A stretch of DNA of 64,000 nucleotides from Planctomycetota bacterium (GCA_016712275.1 JADJRI010000013.1:62001-126000), one strand, 5' to 3'; shown: positions 28,857-39,638, numbered from the stretch's first letter. Notes: generated by a model from the sequence alone, not told the origin. A program made the numbers and translations.

Positions 28857-29993
28857 ATGCCAACCCATCGACACTACAACACAATCATCCTCGGCGCTGG
28901 CACCATGGGCGCCGCCGCCGCATACCACCTCGCCCGACGCAATTCACCCCCGCTTGTCCTCGAACAATTCGAACTCTGCCACGATCGCGGCAGCTCCCAC
29001 GGCCGCAGCCGCGTCATTCGCAAGGCCTACTTCGAAGACCCGCGCTACGTCCCCCTTCTCCACGCCGCCTACGAAAACTGGCGCGAACTCGAACGCGAAT
29101 CCGGCCAGAAACTCCTCCATCTCGTCGGCTGCCTCAACATCGGCCCGCCCGACCACGTCGCCATCAAGGGCGTGATCGAAAGCGTGCGCCGGCACAATCT
29201 TCCCCACGAACTGCTCACCGCCGCCGAAATCAAAAAACGCTGGCCCATCTTCAACGCCAATGAATTCGACGTCGGCCTCTACGAACCCGATGGCGGCTTC
29301 GTCGTCCCCGAAGTGTGCATCCGCACCCACGCAAACCTTGCAACAAAACACGGCGCGACAATCCACACCGATGAACAAGTTCTCGAATGGTCCGTCACTC
29401 TCACCGGCGTGCTGGTCAAAACAACAACTGCAACTTACGAATCTGAAAAACTCATCCTCACCGCCGGCCCGTGGCTTCCCCAAATCGCCGCCGATCTCAA
29501 TCTCCCACTGAAAGTCGAACGCCAGGTCCAAACCTGGTTTATGCCGAAAAACCCCGCACCCTTTACCGCCCCCAACATGCCCTCCTTCATCCACTTCGTA
29601 GAGGGCGATGCCTACTACGGCATCCCCATGCGTGAAAACGAAGGCGTCAAAGTCGCCCGCCACCACGCCGGCGAAATCACCACGCCCGAAACCGTCAACC
29701 GCTCGCTCACCCCCGCCGACGAATCAAATGTCCGTGCCTATACCGCGAAGTACCTCCCTGCCGCCAACGTCCCAATCATCGATGCCAAAATCTGCCTCTA
29801 CACAAACACCCCCGACGACCACTTCATCATCGACCGCCACCCCCAACACGAAAACGTCGTCATCGCCGGCGGCTTCTCCGGCCACGGCTTCAAATTCGCC
29901 CCCATCGTCGGCAGCATCCTCGCCGATCTCACGCTCGATGGCCGCACTCGCCGGCCCATCGATTTTCTTTCGCTTAATCGCTTTTCGGTATGA
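28857..29993 (+). CDS. FAD-dependent sarcosine/N-methyltryptophan oxidase-like enzyme
   Basis: The 378-residue protein belongs to the monomeric sarcosine oxidase (MSOX/SolA) family. The FAD-binding Rossmann motif is 'TIILGAGTMGAAAAYHLAR'. The MSOX-type block is 'GSSHGRSRVIRKAYFEDPRY'. 'KICLYTNTPDDHFIIDRHP' contains the cysteine that holds FAD covalently in this family, and 'IAGGFSGHGFKFAPIVG' closes the fold. It oxidises N-methyl amino acids, releasing formaldehyde and H2O2. The true substrate (sarcosine, N-methyltryptophan or pipecolate) cannot be told. The frame is intact and the length is normal. Confidence 0.93.
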   Translation: MPTHRHYNTIILGAGTMGAAAAYHLARRNSPPLVLEQFELCHDRGSSHGRSRVIRKAYFEDPRYVPLLHAAYENWRELERESGQKLLHLVGCLNIGPPDHVAIKGVIESVRRHNLPHELLTAAEIKKRWPIFNANEFDVGLYEPDGGFVVPEVCIRTHANLATKHGATIHTDEQVLEWSVTLTGVLVKTTTATYESEKLILTAGPWLPQIAADLNLPLKVERQVQTWFMPKNPAPFTAPNMPSFIHFVEGDAYYGIPMRENEGVKVARHHAGEITTPETVNRSLTPADESNVRAYTAKYLPAANVPIIDAKICLYTNTPDDHFIIDRHPQHENVVIAGGFSGHGFKFAPIVGSILADLTLDGRTRRPIDFLSLNRFSV

Positions 29994-30136
29994 GTTGCGC
30001 TTATGTGAATCATTGAAGTAAAATCGCATGGACCAACTCCGATGAGCATGATCTCATGCCGCATGAAAGATTTCTCATCCACGCTTACAATCCGATTGTG
30101 ACACAGAAAGCCATGAGTACATCAAATGGGCAAGAC

Positions 30137-30193
30137 GCATGCCTTGGAGGTGTGGCACAGGCTAATAGCCTGTGCCACACCTCCAAGGCATGC
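30137..30193. repeat. Family A hairpin repeat, copy 3 (perfect 27-nt arms)
   Basis: The arms 30137-30163 and 30167-30193 are perfectly complementary around loop aat. The core ggtgtggcacaggct matches copy 1 except for one compensated pair, while the outer 9-10 bp are unique to this site yet still perfectly paired. It sits directly upstream of the PaaK-like gene start. Confidence 0.9.
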
Positions 30194-30210
30194 AACCAAA
30201 TAACTTTGGA

Positions 30211-31511
30211 ATGAGCATGCATAAAATTGATGTCGAAACCATGACACCCGACCGCGTCGCTGCCGGCCAGCGCGATCGTTTCGCCGCCCTTATGAGCGCG
30301 ATCATTCCCGCGAACGCGCTCTACGCTGGGAAATTCCAAACCTTCGTCCAAAAGTCCGCGACCGATCTGCTTTCGTCCGATTTCCTCCTGTGGCCGCTCA
30401 CCACCCGAACCGAACTCGAAAAAGACCAGCTCGACCACCCGCCATATGGCACAAAGCTAACCTTTCCGGTCAGCGCCTACACCCGGCTCCATCAGACCTC
30501 CGGCAGCAGCGGTGTGCCGCTCCGCTGTCTCGACCGCGCCGAAGACTGGAACTGGTGGAAAACCCTCTGGGCCACGATCTATCGCGCCGCCGGCGTCAGC
30601 GAAAGCGACATCTTCTTTTCCCATTTTCATTCGGGCCATTCATCGGCTTTTGGGCCGCTTTCGAAAGCGCCGCCGCCCTCGGCAATCTCTGCCTCCCGGC
30701 CGGCGGCATGACCACCAAAGCCCGCCTTCGCTTCATGCTCGACAACAATGCCACCATCATCTGTTGCACGCCAACGTACGCTCTCCGAATGGCCGAAGTC
30801 GCCGCTGAAGAAAACATCAACATTCACGACTCCGCTGTTCGCGGTCTCATCGTTGCAGGCGAGCCCGGCGGAAACATTCCCGCCACGCGCGAGCGCATCG
30901 AAGCCGCATGGGGCGCCCTTTTTCGACCACGCCGGCATGACCGAAGTGGGCGCCTACGCCTTCGAATGCATGGAAGCCCCCGGTGGCCTCCACATCAACG
31001 AAGCTGAATTCATCGCCGAAGTCATCGACCCCGCCACGCTCCAACCCGTCGCAGAAGGCCAAACCGGCGAACTCGTCCTCACCAACCTCGGCCGCATCGG
31101 AATGCCGCTCATCCGATACCGAACCGGTGACCTCGTCCGCATGTTACGCGGCCGTTGCGCATGCGGGAGGCATTACGCCCGTCTGGAAGGCGGAATCCTC
31201 GGCCGAATCGACGATATGGTCACGATTCGCGGCAACAACGTGTTCCCCCCACCGTGATTGAAGCTATACTGAGGCGCTTTCGCGAGGTCGCGGAGTATCG
31301 CGTTGTCGTGGACGAGTCCGGCGCGCAGCCGGATCTGCGAATTGAAATTGAACCGGCTGGCGACGAATTCGACAAAAAAAAATTGTCACAGTCCGTGGCG
31401 GAGGCGATTCGGGACCGTTTGAACTTTCGTCCGGATGTGACCATCGCAGGCGAATCGCTGCCCCGCTTTGAAATGAAATCGAAACGCTGGATTCGCCGCA
31501 AGCAAGTGTAG
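30211..31511 (+). CDS. Phenylacetate-CoA ligase-like (PaaK family) adenylate-forming enzyme, frameshifted
   Basis: One protein of about 430 residues is spread over several frames. The order is N-terminus 'MSMHKIDVETMTPDRVAAGQ', AMP-binding loop 'TSGSSGVPL', 'GGMTTKARLRFMLDNNATII', 'VAGEPGGNIPATRERIEAAW', 'FFDHAGMTEVGAYAFECMEA', 'IRYRTGDLVRMLRGRCACGR', 'GRIDDMVTIRGNNVFPP' and the C-terminal lid to 'KSKRWIRRKQV'. This order is PaaK-like: an acid is adenylated and joined to CoA. Breaks fall near 30625, 30915 and 31250. The last needs one more C in a six-C run. The acid substrate is unknown. Confidence 0.78.
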
Positions 31512-31528
31512 GGTGGGCTCAGCTCACC
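31508..31528. repeat. Family C hairpin repeat, copy 2
   Basis: gtagggtgggctcagctcac(c), matching copies at 27485 and 33972. It overlaps the stop codon region of the PaaK-like gene. One stem base pair is broken here. Confidence 0.6.
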
Positions 31529-31557
31529 GCGAAAACCAAAGTCGCTCGCGACCTCTT

Positions 31558-31593
31558 ATCGCGAGCCGAACCGTGTCGGTCCGGGGCCCGTTC
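31558..31593. repeat. Family B interspersed repeat, copy 3 (partial)
   Basis: atcgcgagccgaaccgtgtc followed by ggtccggggcccgttc is close to copies at 25831 and 27354. The cgcgaagcg left part is missing. It lies between the PaaK-like gene and the PQQ-propeller gene. Confidence 0.6.
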
Positions 31594-31688
31594 AGAGTGA
31601 ACCGGCGGCTCGACTACGACAGAAACGCTCAAAGCCAAGTACGAAGTAGGATGGGCCATTTCCATCCCGCTATCTCCAGAGGAAGCCC

Positions 31689-33928
31689 ATGAAACAAAAC
31701 ACATCACTGACAGTCACAATGCTTGCACTCTTCGCCCTTTCCCCGGCAAACGCAGCCGACTGGTCCTCCTGGCGCGGTCCCGATCAGACCGGATTTGTCC
31801 GCGAAAAGGCCGTCGTCACCCAATGGTCCCCCGTCGGCGAAAACCTCCTCTGGAAAAGTCCCGAAGGCGGGCGAACCACGCCACTCGTCATGAATGGTCG
31901 TGTCTTCTTCATTGGTCCTGTCGGTGAAGGAGAATGCCTGCAGGAGCGCGTTATCGCCCTCGACGCCGACACCGGCAAGACCCTCTGGGATCACCACTTC
32001 AATGTCTTTTTTTCCGATATCGTTGCCCAGCGTGTCGGCTGGACCGCACTGGCCGGCGACCCGGAAACCGGCAATATCTACGCCCATGGCACCGGCGGCG
32101 AATTCATCTGCTTTGATCGCGACGGAAAAATCCTCTGGAAGCACTCACTGACCGAAGAATACAACCGCATCGCCGGTTATGGCGGCCGCCTCCATACTCC
32201 CGTCGTTGATGAGGGCAATGTCATCGTCAGTTTCCTCAATACAAACTGGGGCAACCATGCCCGCCCGGCCCACCGCTACGTCGCTTTTGACAAGAAAACC
32301 GGCCATGTGAATTGGTGGAGCGAGATTCCCGGCATCGGCAAGGACACCACCTACGCATGCCCCGTCGTCGCGGTCATCGGTGGCGAGCGACAACTCATCT
32401 GCCCCGCGGCAGACGGCGCGGTCTACGGCCTCGCGGCCCGCACCGGAAAAGTCATCTGGTCCTTCAACTTCAGCAAGATGGGGCTTAACTCTTCGCCGGT
32501 CGTCGATGGTAAATTCGTTTACGTTTCCCACAGCGAGGAGAACATCGACTCCACCATGATGGGACGCCTCGTCTGCATCGACGCCACAAAAACAGGCGAC
32601 ATCACCAAGACCGGCGAAGTCTGGCGGCTCGACGGCCTAGATGCCGGCTATGCGTCACCAGCCTTCGCCAACGGCCGCATCTACCATGTCGACAATTCCG
32701 CGAACCTGCACTGCATTGACGCGAAGACCGGCGAAGCCAAATGGAAATTCAGACTCGGTCGCGTGGGTAAGGGCTCCGCAACCGTCACCGCCGACGGCGT
32801 CATTTACGTCGGCGAACAAAACGGCGTCTTCTGGATTCTCAAAGACGCCGGCGATACGTGCGAGGAACTCTCAAAGACTGAATTCGCGGGACCGAACAGC
32901 ACGATCGACGAATTGTACGGCTCGCCCGCCATCTGCGACGGCCGCGTCTATTTCCAGACACGCTACGGCAGTTATTGCCTCGCGGCAAAGGACGCCAAAG
33001 TGGAAACCGTCGAAGCGGCGCCGGCAGCAAAGGAAACCGTCGCAGCCGCCGATGCCAAACCGGCGACACTGCACGTTGTACCGGCCGAAGTCACCCTCAC
33101 GCCCGGCCAGACCATGCAATTCAAGGCACAGCTCTTTAACGATTCGGGAGCGCGGATCAGCGGCCCCTCGCCGAAAATCGAATGGACCACGGCCGGAATT
33201 CAGGGCGACATCGGCTCCGATGGCCGCTTTACCGCGCCGACCGGTGTCAAATACTCGGCAGGCATGTTGAACGCCCACGTCGGCGATTTGACGGCGTTTG
33301 CACGCGTACGAATCGCGCCGCAGTTGCCTATCGAGGAAAATTTCGAGGCCATGGCCGTCGGGGCTGTGCCTTCCGGCTGGGTCGGCGCCATGGGCAAGTC
33401 CAAAATCGTGGAGCGCGACGGCTCAAAAGTCCTCGAAAAAATCGCCGAAAAGGGAAAGCCCTCCCCCACCTACAAAATGCGCGCCTATATCGGCCTGCCG
33501 GTTGAAGGCGGTTACACCGTCATGGCCGATGCGAGCTGCGCCTTCGCCCGCAAGCGATTCAAGCCCGACATGGGCGTCATCAATTCGCGTTACGAGTTGA
33601 TCCTTCTTGGCGCACAAAAGGAGATCGAACTCTCGCTGGGCGCGACGAACCCACGCACGGCCTGCGACGCAGGCTGCCCTATGAGATGAAGGAGAATACG
33701 TGGTATCGTATGAAACTGGTCGTCTCGATCAATGGCAGCAAGGCCGACGTACAGGGTAAAATCTGGCCGCGCGAAGAGAAGGAACCGTCCGATTGGACCA
33801 TTCAATTTGAGGATCCGTGTCCCAACCTCGAAGGCTGCCCCGGCCTCTTTGCTTATTCCAACGGCACCACGGACAAAAGCAACGGCCCGGAGATCTTCTT
33901 CGACAACCTGATCATCAGGAAAAACTAA
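31689..33928 (+). CDS. Secreted PQQ-type beta-propeller protein with C-terminal beta-domain, frameshifted
   Basis: The ATG at 31689 has aggaag before it. A signal peptide ends 'LFALSPANAADWSSWRGPDQ'. PQQ-like propeller blades follow ('VIALDADTGKTLWDHHF', 'YGLAARTGKVIWSFNF', 'LHCIDAKTGEAKWKF'), then a small Ig-like segment ('TPGQTMQFKAQLFNDSG') and a jelly-roll-like end. The frame changes near 33650, and the last 80 residues ('MKENTWYRMKLVVSINGSKA') continue in another frame. Such planctomycete proteins are BamB-like propellers; no PQQ dehydrogenase signature is apparent. A paralogous propeller gene follows. Confidence 0.8.
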
Positions 33929-33934
33929 CACGTA

Positions 33935-33958
33935 CCGTCCGGCCGCTACGCCGGACGG
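33935..33958. terminator. Perfect hairpin after the PQQ-propeller gene
   Basis: Arms ccgtccggc (33935-33943) and gccggacgg (33950-33958) enclose a 6-nt loop, starting 7 nt after the stop codon. No T-run follows, so it may be an mRNA 3' end stabiliser or a weak terminator between the two propeller genes. Confidence 0.5.
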
Positions 33959-33971
33959 AGAAACAGCGCGA

Positions 33972-33992
33972 GTAGAGTGGGCTCAGCCCACC
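33972..33992. repeat. Family C hairpin repeat, copy 3
   Basis: gtagagtgggctcagcccac(c), with perfect 8-bp arms around a central c. Same family as 27485 and 31508. It lies 29 bp before the second propeller gene start. Confidence 0.65.
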
Positions 33993-34020
33993 TTTCTTCA
34001 AAAATCTCGGAGGACCTGAA

Positions 34021-35559
34021 GTGCTAGTTAAGAAATCATTTGCATCGCTTTACACCAAAAAGGCGATTTGCCTTCCACTCGCTGCCACAACTGTGGCACT
34101 ACTGCTCGCGGCCGCACCAACTTCCTTCGCCGCCGACCCGGCTAAGCCCAAAAAAGGCGACTGGCCGATGTGGGGCGGATCCACCGATCGCAACATGGTC
34201 TCTGACGAAACCGGCATTCCGGCCAAATGGGACGTGAAAAAAAAGGTCAACCTCAAATGGAGTGTGCCCCTGGGATCACAGACCTACGGCAATCCTGTCG
34301 TCGCCGGCGGCCGTATTTACGTCGGCACCAACAATGAGCACGCCTATCGGCCGAATATCAAAGGCGACAAGGGTATCGTCCTGTGTTTCAGTGAAAAGGA
34401 CGGAAAATTCCTTTGGCAGGCCACCCACGACAAACTGGCCGCCGGCCGCGTGAACGACTGGCCCGAACAGGGCATTTGCTCGACGGCTTGCGTCGAAGGA
34501 AATCGCGTCTATTACGTCAGCAACCGATGCGAACTAATCTGCGCCGATGTTGAGGGTTTTCTCGACGGCGAAAACGACGGCCCCTTCAAAGACGAGCAAT
34601 ACAAGGAAAAAGAGGATGCCGACATCATCTGGTCGCTGGATATGATCGACGAACTCGGCGTGTTTCCGCACAATCTCGCCACCGCTTCGCCCGTCATTGG
34701 CGGCGATCTCGTATTCATTCTTACATCCAACGGCGTCGATGAAGGTCATCTCAATATTCCCAGTCCCGAAGCACCGGACTTTCTCGCCGTTAACAAGAAC
34801 ACCGGCGAAATCGCCTGGGAGAAGAATCAGGTCGGCAAGAAAATCTATCACGGCCAATGGTCCAGCCCCACCTACGGCCTCGTGCAGGGCAAGCCGCAGG
34901 TCATCTTCGGCGGCGGCGACGGCGCCTGCTATTCCTACGAACCCAAGACCGGCGAGCTTCTCTGGGAATTTCATCTCAACCCGCCCGGCTCAAAGTATGT
35001 CCTCGGCGGCCGTGGCACGGCCAACGAAATCATCTCCACCCCCGTCATCTTCGACGACAAGGTCTTCGTCAGCGTCGGCCAGGACCCGGAGCACGGCGAG
35101 TGCATCGGCCACCTGCATTGCATCGACGCCACCAAGCGCGGCAACATCACTGAAAGCGGCAACATCTGGCACCTCGGCGGCGAGGATTTTCATCGAAGCA
35201 TTTCCACCTGTGCCATTCGCGACGGCCTCGTCTATGCCTGCGATCTCAGCGGATTCCTGAATTGCCTCGATATTAAGACCGGGAAAGTCATCTGGAAGCA
35301 TGACACCTTCGCGGCACTGTGGGGCTCGCCTTACTATGTTGATGGGAAGGTCCTGCCCGGCACCGAGGATGGCGAAGTTCTTGTCTTCGAGCATGGAAAG
35401 ACCAAGAAGCTTCTTGCGACAAACGACATGGGCAATTCGGTCTATACAACTCCCGTTGCCTCCAACGGCGTTCTCTACATCACCAATCGCAACACCCTGT
35501 TCGCCATCGAGGGCAAGGATGAGAAAAAGCCGGAGGTCAAAGCGGCGACGGCCCGGTGA
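34021..35559 (+). CDS. Secreted PQQ-binding-like beta-propeller protein
   Basis: The 512-residue protein starts at a GTG with a strong ggagg site. A signal peptide ('TTVALLLAAAPTSFAADPA') is followed by the blade-starting 'GDWPMWGGSTDRNMVSDETG' block common in planctomycete propellers. Repeats then follow ('FSEKDGKFLWQATHD', 'VNKNTGEIAWEKNQ', 'YEPKTGELLWEFHLNPPG', 'CLDIKTGKVIWKHDTFAALW'). It has an eight-blade quinoprotein-like architecture, but no dehydrogenase calcium/PQQ residues can be assigned with confidence. The frame is intact, unlike its upstream paralogue. It probably acts in the periplasm or at the surface; its function is unknown. Confidence 0.85.
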   Translation: MLVKKSFASLYTKKAICLPLAATTVALLLAAAPTSFAADPAKPKKGDWPMWGGSTDRNMVSDETGIPAKWDVKKKVNLKWSVPLGSQTYGNPVVAGGRIYVGTNNEHAYRPNIKGDKGIVLCFSEKDGKFLWQATHDKLAAGRVNDWPEQGICSTACVEGNRVYYVSNRCELICADVEGFLDGENDGPFKDEQYKEKEDADIIWSLDMIDELGVFPHNLATASPVIGGDLVFILTSNGVDEGHLNIPSPEAPDFLAVNKNTGEIAWEKNQVGKKIYHGQWSSPTYGLVQGKPQVIFGGGDGACYSYEPKTGELLWEFHLNPPGSKYVLGGRGTANEIISTPVIFDDKVFVSVGQDPEHGECIGHLHCIDATKRGNITESGNIWHLGGEDFHRSISTCAIRDGLVYACDLSGFLNCLDIKTGKVIWKHDTFAALWGSPYYVDGKVLPGTEDGEVLVFEHGKTKKLLATNDMGNSVYTTPVASNGVLYITNRNTLFAIEGKDEKKPEVKAATAR

Positions 35560-35716
35560 TCGCGCGGTTCATCTGTTTCCGCGCACGGTGACATGTCCAG
35601 CAACGCAGTCTCGCCGATGGCGTGGAGCTGCGGCCACGACGATTGGGCGTAAACACATGAGCGTGACACTGCAATTCAATAAAACGATCGGCTGACGCAA
35701 TGTTGATTCACATTGC

Positions 35717-35958
35717 CTATTCGACCAGCTTCAGTGCAATAAATGGGACAAGATTGAAAACAAGAAACACGATCTTGAATAATCCGAGAAATGAGTAAAT
35801 GACGACATCGAATTTTTCGCGGGGAATGGGAAACAGCCACTTTTGCGAGCGATACAGCAATTCCGGAGCGAGCGCGGAAATTACGGTCCAGATAATCAAA
35901 AGGCTGCCATTGATGATCGTGCACCAGCATAAAAAAATGTCAGCAGGCGAATGTCCAT
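35717..35958 (-). CDS. Small DUF6868-like membrane protein, frameshifted in a poly-T run
   Basis: The expected start (ATG at 35958) gives 'MDIRLLTFF'. After a run of seven T (35931-35937) the frame must change by one base to continue 'LCWCTIINGSLLIIWTVISA', 'LAPELLYRSQKWLFPIPREK' and 'FDVVIYSFLGLFKIVFLVFN', ending LALKLVE-like. This makes an 80-residue protein with two hydrophobic helices and the layout of DUF6868 proteins. An eighth T would restore it. The role of this family is unknown. It stands alone after the propeller genes. Confidence 0.6.
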
Positions 35959-37335
35959 GGCGTTCCTCTATGAATTAGAACGATGAATCAAATGCGTTCT
36001 TACGATCGATTTACTCCAAACCAAGCAACCTTCGCGACGCCCAGAATACGCCCTCCCAAACTGGCGACCCGTCATTCATCCTCCGTCATTGGCGAATGAA
36101 ACCAGCGAACTGGAAATCCGCGTTCGTCCACCACACTGAGCCATTGTGCGATTGAATGCGCATTGTGCCGATCGCTCGACTTGTTTTACTTCGGGCTGCG
36201 TTGGCTCACCGACGACGGCCATCCGGTTCACGTCGAGGTCTTGCCATGCGGGATTTGGAAATAGCCGATGAATAAGCGAGCCTGTGACCGCAGGTGAAAG
36301 CGACACAGGAGAAGGACCAAGCCGACTTGAGGGAAGCATCCTCAATTCGTCGGATCCCTTGCTCCAATTTCACCTGCACTATTCGCGATTGGCGAATCGG
36401 GGCGACTAGATTCGAACTAGCGACCTTCTGCACCCCCATGCACCTTCTTCCAAACGTGGCTTTCCGTAAGTTACGACAATTACAACTACTTGCAGAATGC
36501 CCAATCCTCAATAAAACCTGTGAATTGTAGTCTAACACTGTCACATAAGTGTAGTCAAAAGTGTAGCCATAGAACGCGCTGGCAAACGGGCAGATGTTCA
36601 TCGTCTCCATCATGAATCACGAGGATGTATATACGACGCTTGTATGCGCCGCAAGAGTTTTCGGTCCGGCCAGATCTCGAACGCTCACGATGTGGTCGTC
36701 GACTTGCCGCCCGTTGCAAGAGATTGAATCAAACGGCACGTTACCGTCTTACCCTCCCGGTTATCGCAGTAACGCCGATCAGCCGGCTCGATCAATTGCT
36801 GCCTGATCGCTGGTCACTCAACGATCCGGCTGCGACCGCAGCGACAGGCAACTGAACTCCTTCGCAAATCCAAGCCAACTCATCCGCAATTGACAGACCA
36901 ACGACGCGAACTGAGTACCTGTGGTTCATGGGACGCTTATCTTCAGAGAGCGAGGAATCGGCCTTCGAGGTCATCGTCTGCGGTGCTTTCAGCACGCTCA
37001 AGCCAGGAGATGCCCCGCCAGACGCGAATCGCGAAATCCTGATGTTGATCGCGGATGTCACGCGGGATTGCGCGAAATCGACGTCGGAGTTCGGTGCTGG
37101 CGGACATGTGTGCACTGCCTCTTCGATTATTGGAACCGTCATCGCCCGAAGATGCGATTATGGCCGAATCATGGCCAGGGAATAAGGGGTGCCGTGCACG
37201 CGTGCACATTGAGTTTGCAACAATCGGAATTTGCTTGACGGAAGGCGAGCCGCCTTGATGTTGTTCATTTGTCCCCCTCCGAGAATTTTGAAGCTCTCGG
37301 AAACCGATGTGCTTTTGGCAGAATTCCGAATCAAA
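35959..37335. other. Gene-poor stretch with a tRNA fragment
   Basis: About 1.4 kb without a supportable protein gene; small open frames show no family resemblance. The only clear feature is a tRNA-Pro 3' fragment at 36397-36439. This could be the non-coding margin of an integrated element, similar to the margin at 6476-7031. Confidence 0.4.
36397..36439 (-). repeat. tRNA-Pro(GGG)-like 3' fragment (possible attachment scar)
   Basis: Reading leftward, the bases give gggggtgcagaaggtc, a T-arm gctag-ttcgaat-ctagt and acceptor half cgccccg plus discriminator A. This is the 3' part of a tRNA, most like tRNA-Pro with anticodon GGG. The D-arm and 5' acceptor strand are absent, so it is not functional. 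It parallels the tRNA-Phe fragment at 6430. Confidence 0.65.
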
Positions 37336-39638
37336 TCATCCGCCTATCAATGCAACCACCATCGGCTGCACGTCAGCACCGTTTGCTATTCCGTCGCCGT
37401 TTAGATCGCTGCGTGACACATGTTCAGGTTCGACATCAATTCCGATTAATACGCTTACAAACAACGATTGATCCGTCGCATCCGCGTCGCGTCGTCGTCG
37501 ATGTCGCCGGGCAGCGATCCCGACGCGATTCGTTATGACCGCGACTCCTTCGCTAATTGTTCCGACCCAAAGTTCATATCCGCCGCCAGCAAGAGGACGC
37601 GAAGCGAGACAGCCGTTTTGGTTGTGAGGCAAGGGAGAGGTGCCGGCGCGGTAAGTGGTCCACGATTGCCCATCGAAATGACTGAGGCCGCCTGGATAGG
37701 GCCAGATGAATGACATCGATGCGACCCATACGCTGCCGTCCGGAGCGACTTCGATATTCAGAATGTTGTCGGTCGGCAACGCGCCGCTTGCCGCGCGGTA
37801 GCTGGTGTGCTGACCAGTCGTGGGATTGAAATGCACGACGCCCTCACCCAATGTGCCAAACCAGAACGATCCATCGGGCGCGCGGTCGGCACAATTGATG
37901 TAGCCGGTGTCAGTTGTTGAAACACCGATCTGTGGGCGCGTGTAGCTGGTCCAATTTATTCCGTCGGTGTACGCGAGTCCCAGATTGTGCGCCAGCCAGA
38001 CAAAACCAGGTGCCGGCTTCTGGCAGCACTGCCATTACCTCGAGCCATTCTGAATCGGGCTGTTCCGCCGTAGAACTCCGTAAACCCGTCGCCATCGATC
38101 AAAATCAGTCCCCAACCGTATTCACGCGGGCGCTCACAAGCGGCCAAGCCCATCCTCTACCACTCGACGCGGACCGTAGCCATCCGGAATCAACGGGGAG
38201 TAGCCAAATCCATCCCAGTCGAATACAGATTGTCCCGTCGGAATGATAGCAACATTTCCATTGGATCGAATGCACAACGCCGATGCGTCATCGGAGGGGA
38301 GGCCCCAAGCCGGGCCGAAGCCATAGTTGAAATCGTTGACACCGACCCAATCGGATCCGTCGAAAACATTGAAGCCACCCATTCCGGGTGCAGCATTGCC
38401 ATTGAGATAAACCTCTCCCGTTGGACCAAAGGAAATTGCTTCCACGAAGTAACTGATCATGGATGAATTCGTAAAGCGGTGGCGTCGCCAGCTCCATGTC
38501 TCGAAATCGAATCTCGCCGCGCCGCCGGCACCCGCAACCCAGAGCGCGCCGGTGGATTCCTCAGCGAACGAACTGCCGCCGCCGCCCCATACCGGCAATC
38601 CGGACCAACCGTTGTCGTAAATCCGAATGTGACCACCCGTGCTGGTGAGAACAGCTCGACCATTTGAAAGCGCCGAGACATGCTCGATCGGCCAGCCATT
38701 AATGTCATTGGGGACACCAGCGTTGAGATAGGATCCATCCGGATTTCGGCGCGAATGTCTGATTGGACATCAACAACCACAGATTCCCATCGTCATCTGT
38801 GGAATTATCGGAGGAGAATCCGAAATGGCACCGGAGGGTCCAACGCAATAATGTCCGGCAAGTAGCCGAACCAAGTGAACTGGCCGTCCCGGTACGTTCC
38901 CGTCCCGAGTTCCTGCTGGGTAAACCACACCGTGTAACTGCCGCCGCCGCCAGAATCCGGAACGATCGCAACGTGGTCGATCCAATTCCAACCCGGCCAT
39001 GTCGAACCCCAAGGCAGGCCGTTCGCGGTTGTCCACACCTGCCACGAGTTCGTGGCGGGGTTGAAATGAGCAAGGCTGCCATTGGGCACACTATCGACAT
39101 CATGGATCGCCAGCCAAATGGTGTTGTCCGGTGCGATCGCGATGTCGCCAATCTGGCTTGCCAACATGGGCGTGTTGGTGTGGTCGTATCGAATCATCGC
39201 CTCGGGACCCGCGGCGCGATCCAGCCGCAGTAGACCTGAATCAGTTGCGATCCAGAGGATGCCGTTCTGGTCACGCGCCATGTCATTGAATACAGGCGAC
39301 GTAATCTGAGGATGGTCCACGTTGGAGATGGCGTTCCAATGATCGCCATCGTGGTAACCAAGCCCGCCATGAAACTCGCCCCAGATTGTTTGCGTGAATG
39401 CGGCCACCCAGGGTCGGTCTTGCTCGTCAATCCAGACGAAGCTGCATGTATCGCCGGGTATCCCAGTGTTGCCAGGAACAAGGCGTCGCCAGGAGATCGT
39501 CTCGCCGGCCAAAGCAGTGGAGGCAAAATACACGATGGCGATTGTCATGGCCGCGGCTATTGCTGCGGCTGGGCGCACGCTCAATCGACGGAAACACGGA
39601 GTTACCGGTGTCGAGTGCAAGTCAATTCGCGGAATCAT
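37336..39638 (-). CDS. Secreted two-component-propeller-like protein with dockerin tail, multiply frameshifted
   Basis: One large protein (about 760 residues expected) is broken into at least four frame segments. The start at 39638 gives a signal segment ('AAAIAAAMTIAIVYFASTAL') and 'FVWIDEQDRPWVAAFTQTIW'. Propeller repeats of the 'NGILWIATDSGLLRL' type follow. Pieces at 38134-38598 ('VWGGGGSSFAEESTGALWVA') and 37336-37851 ('NIEVAPDGSVWVASMSF') continue it. The tail ends 'SDLNGDGIANGADVQPM', a dockerin-like loop; the first loop is damaged by a frame change ('RRHRRRRDAD'). It is paralogous to the gene at 50474-52738. An extracellular role is likely. Confidence 0.65.

Noticed and set aside
24803..30193. 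Possible CRISPR array from repeated palindromes
   Set aside because: Only three copies, kilobases apart with genes between them; no regular spacers and no cas genes.
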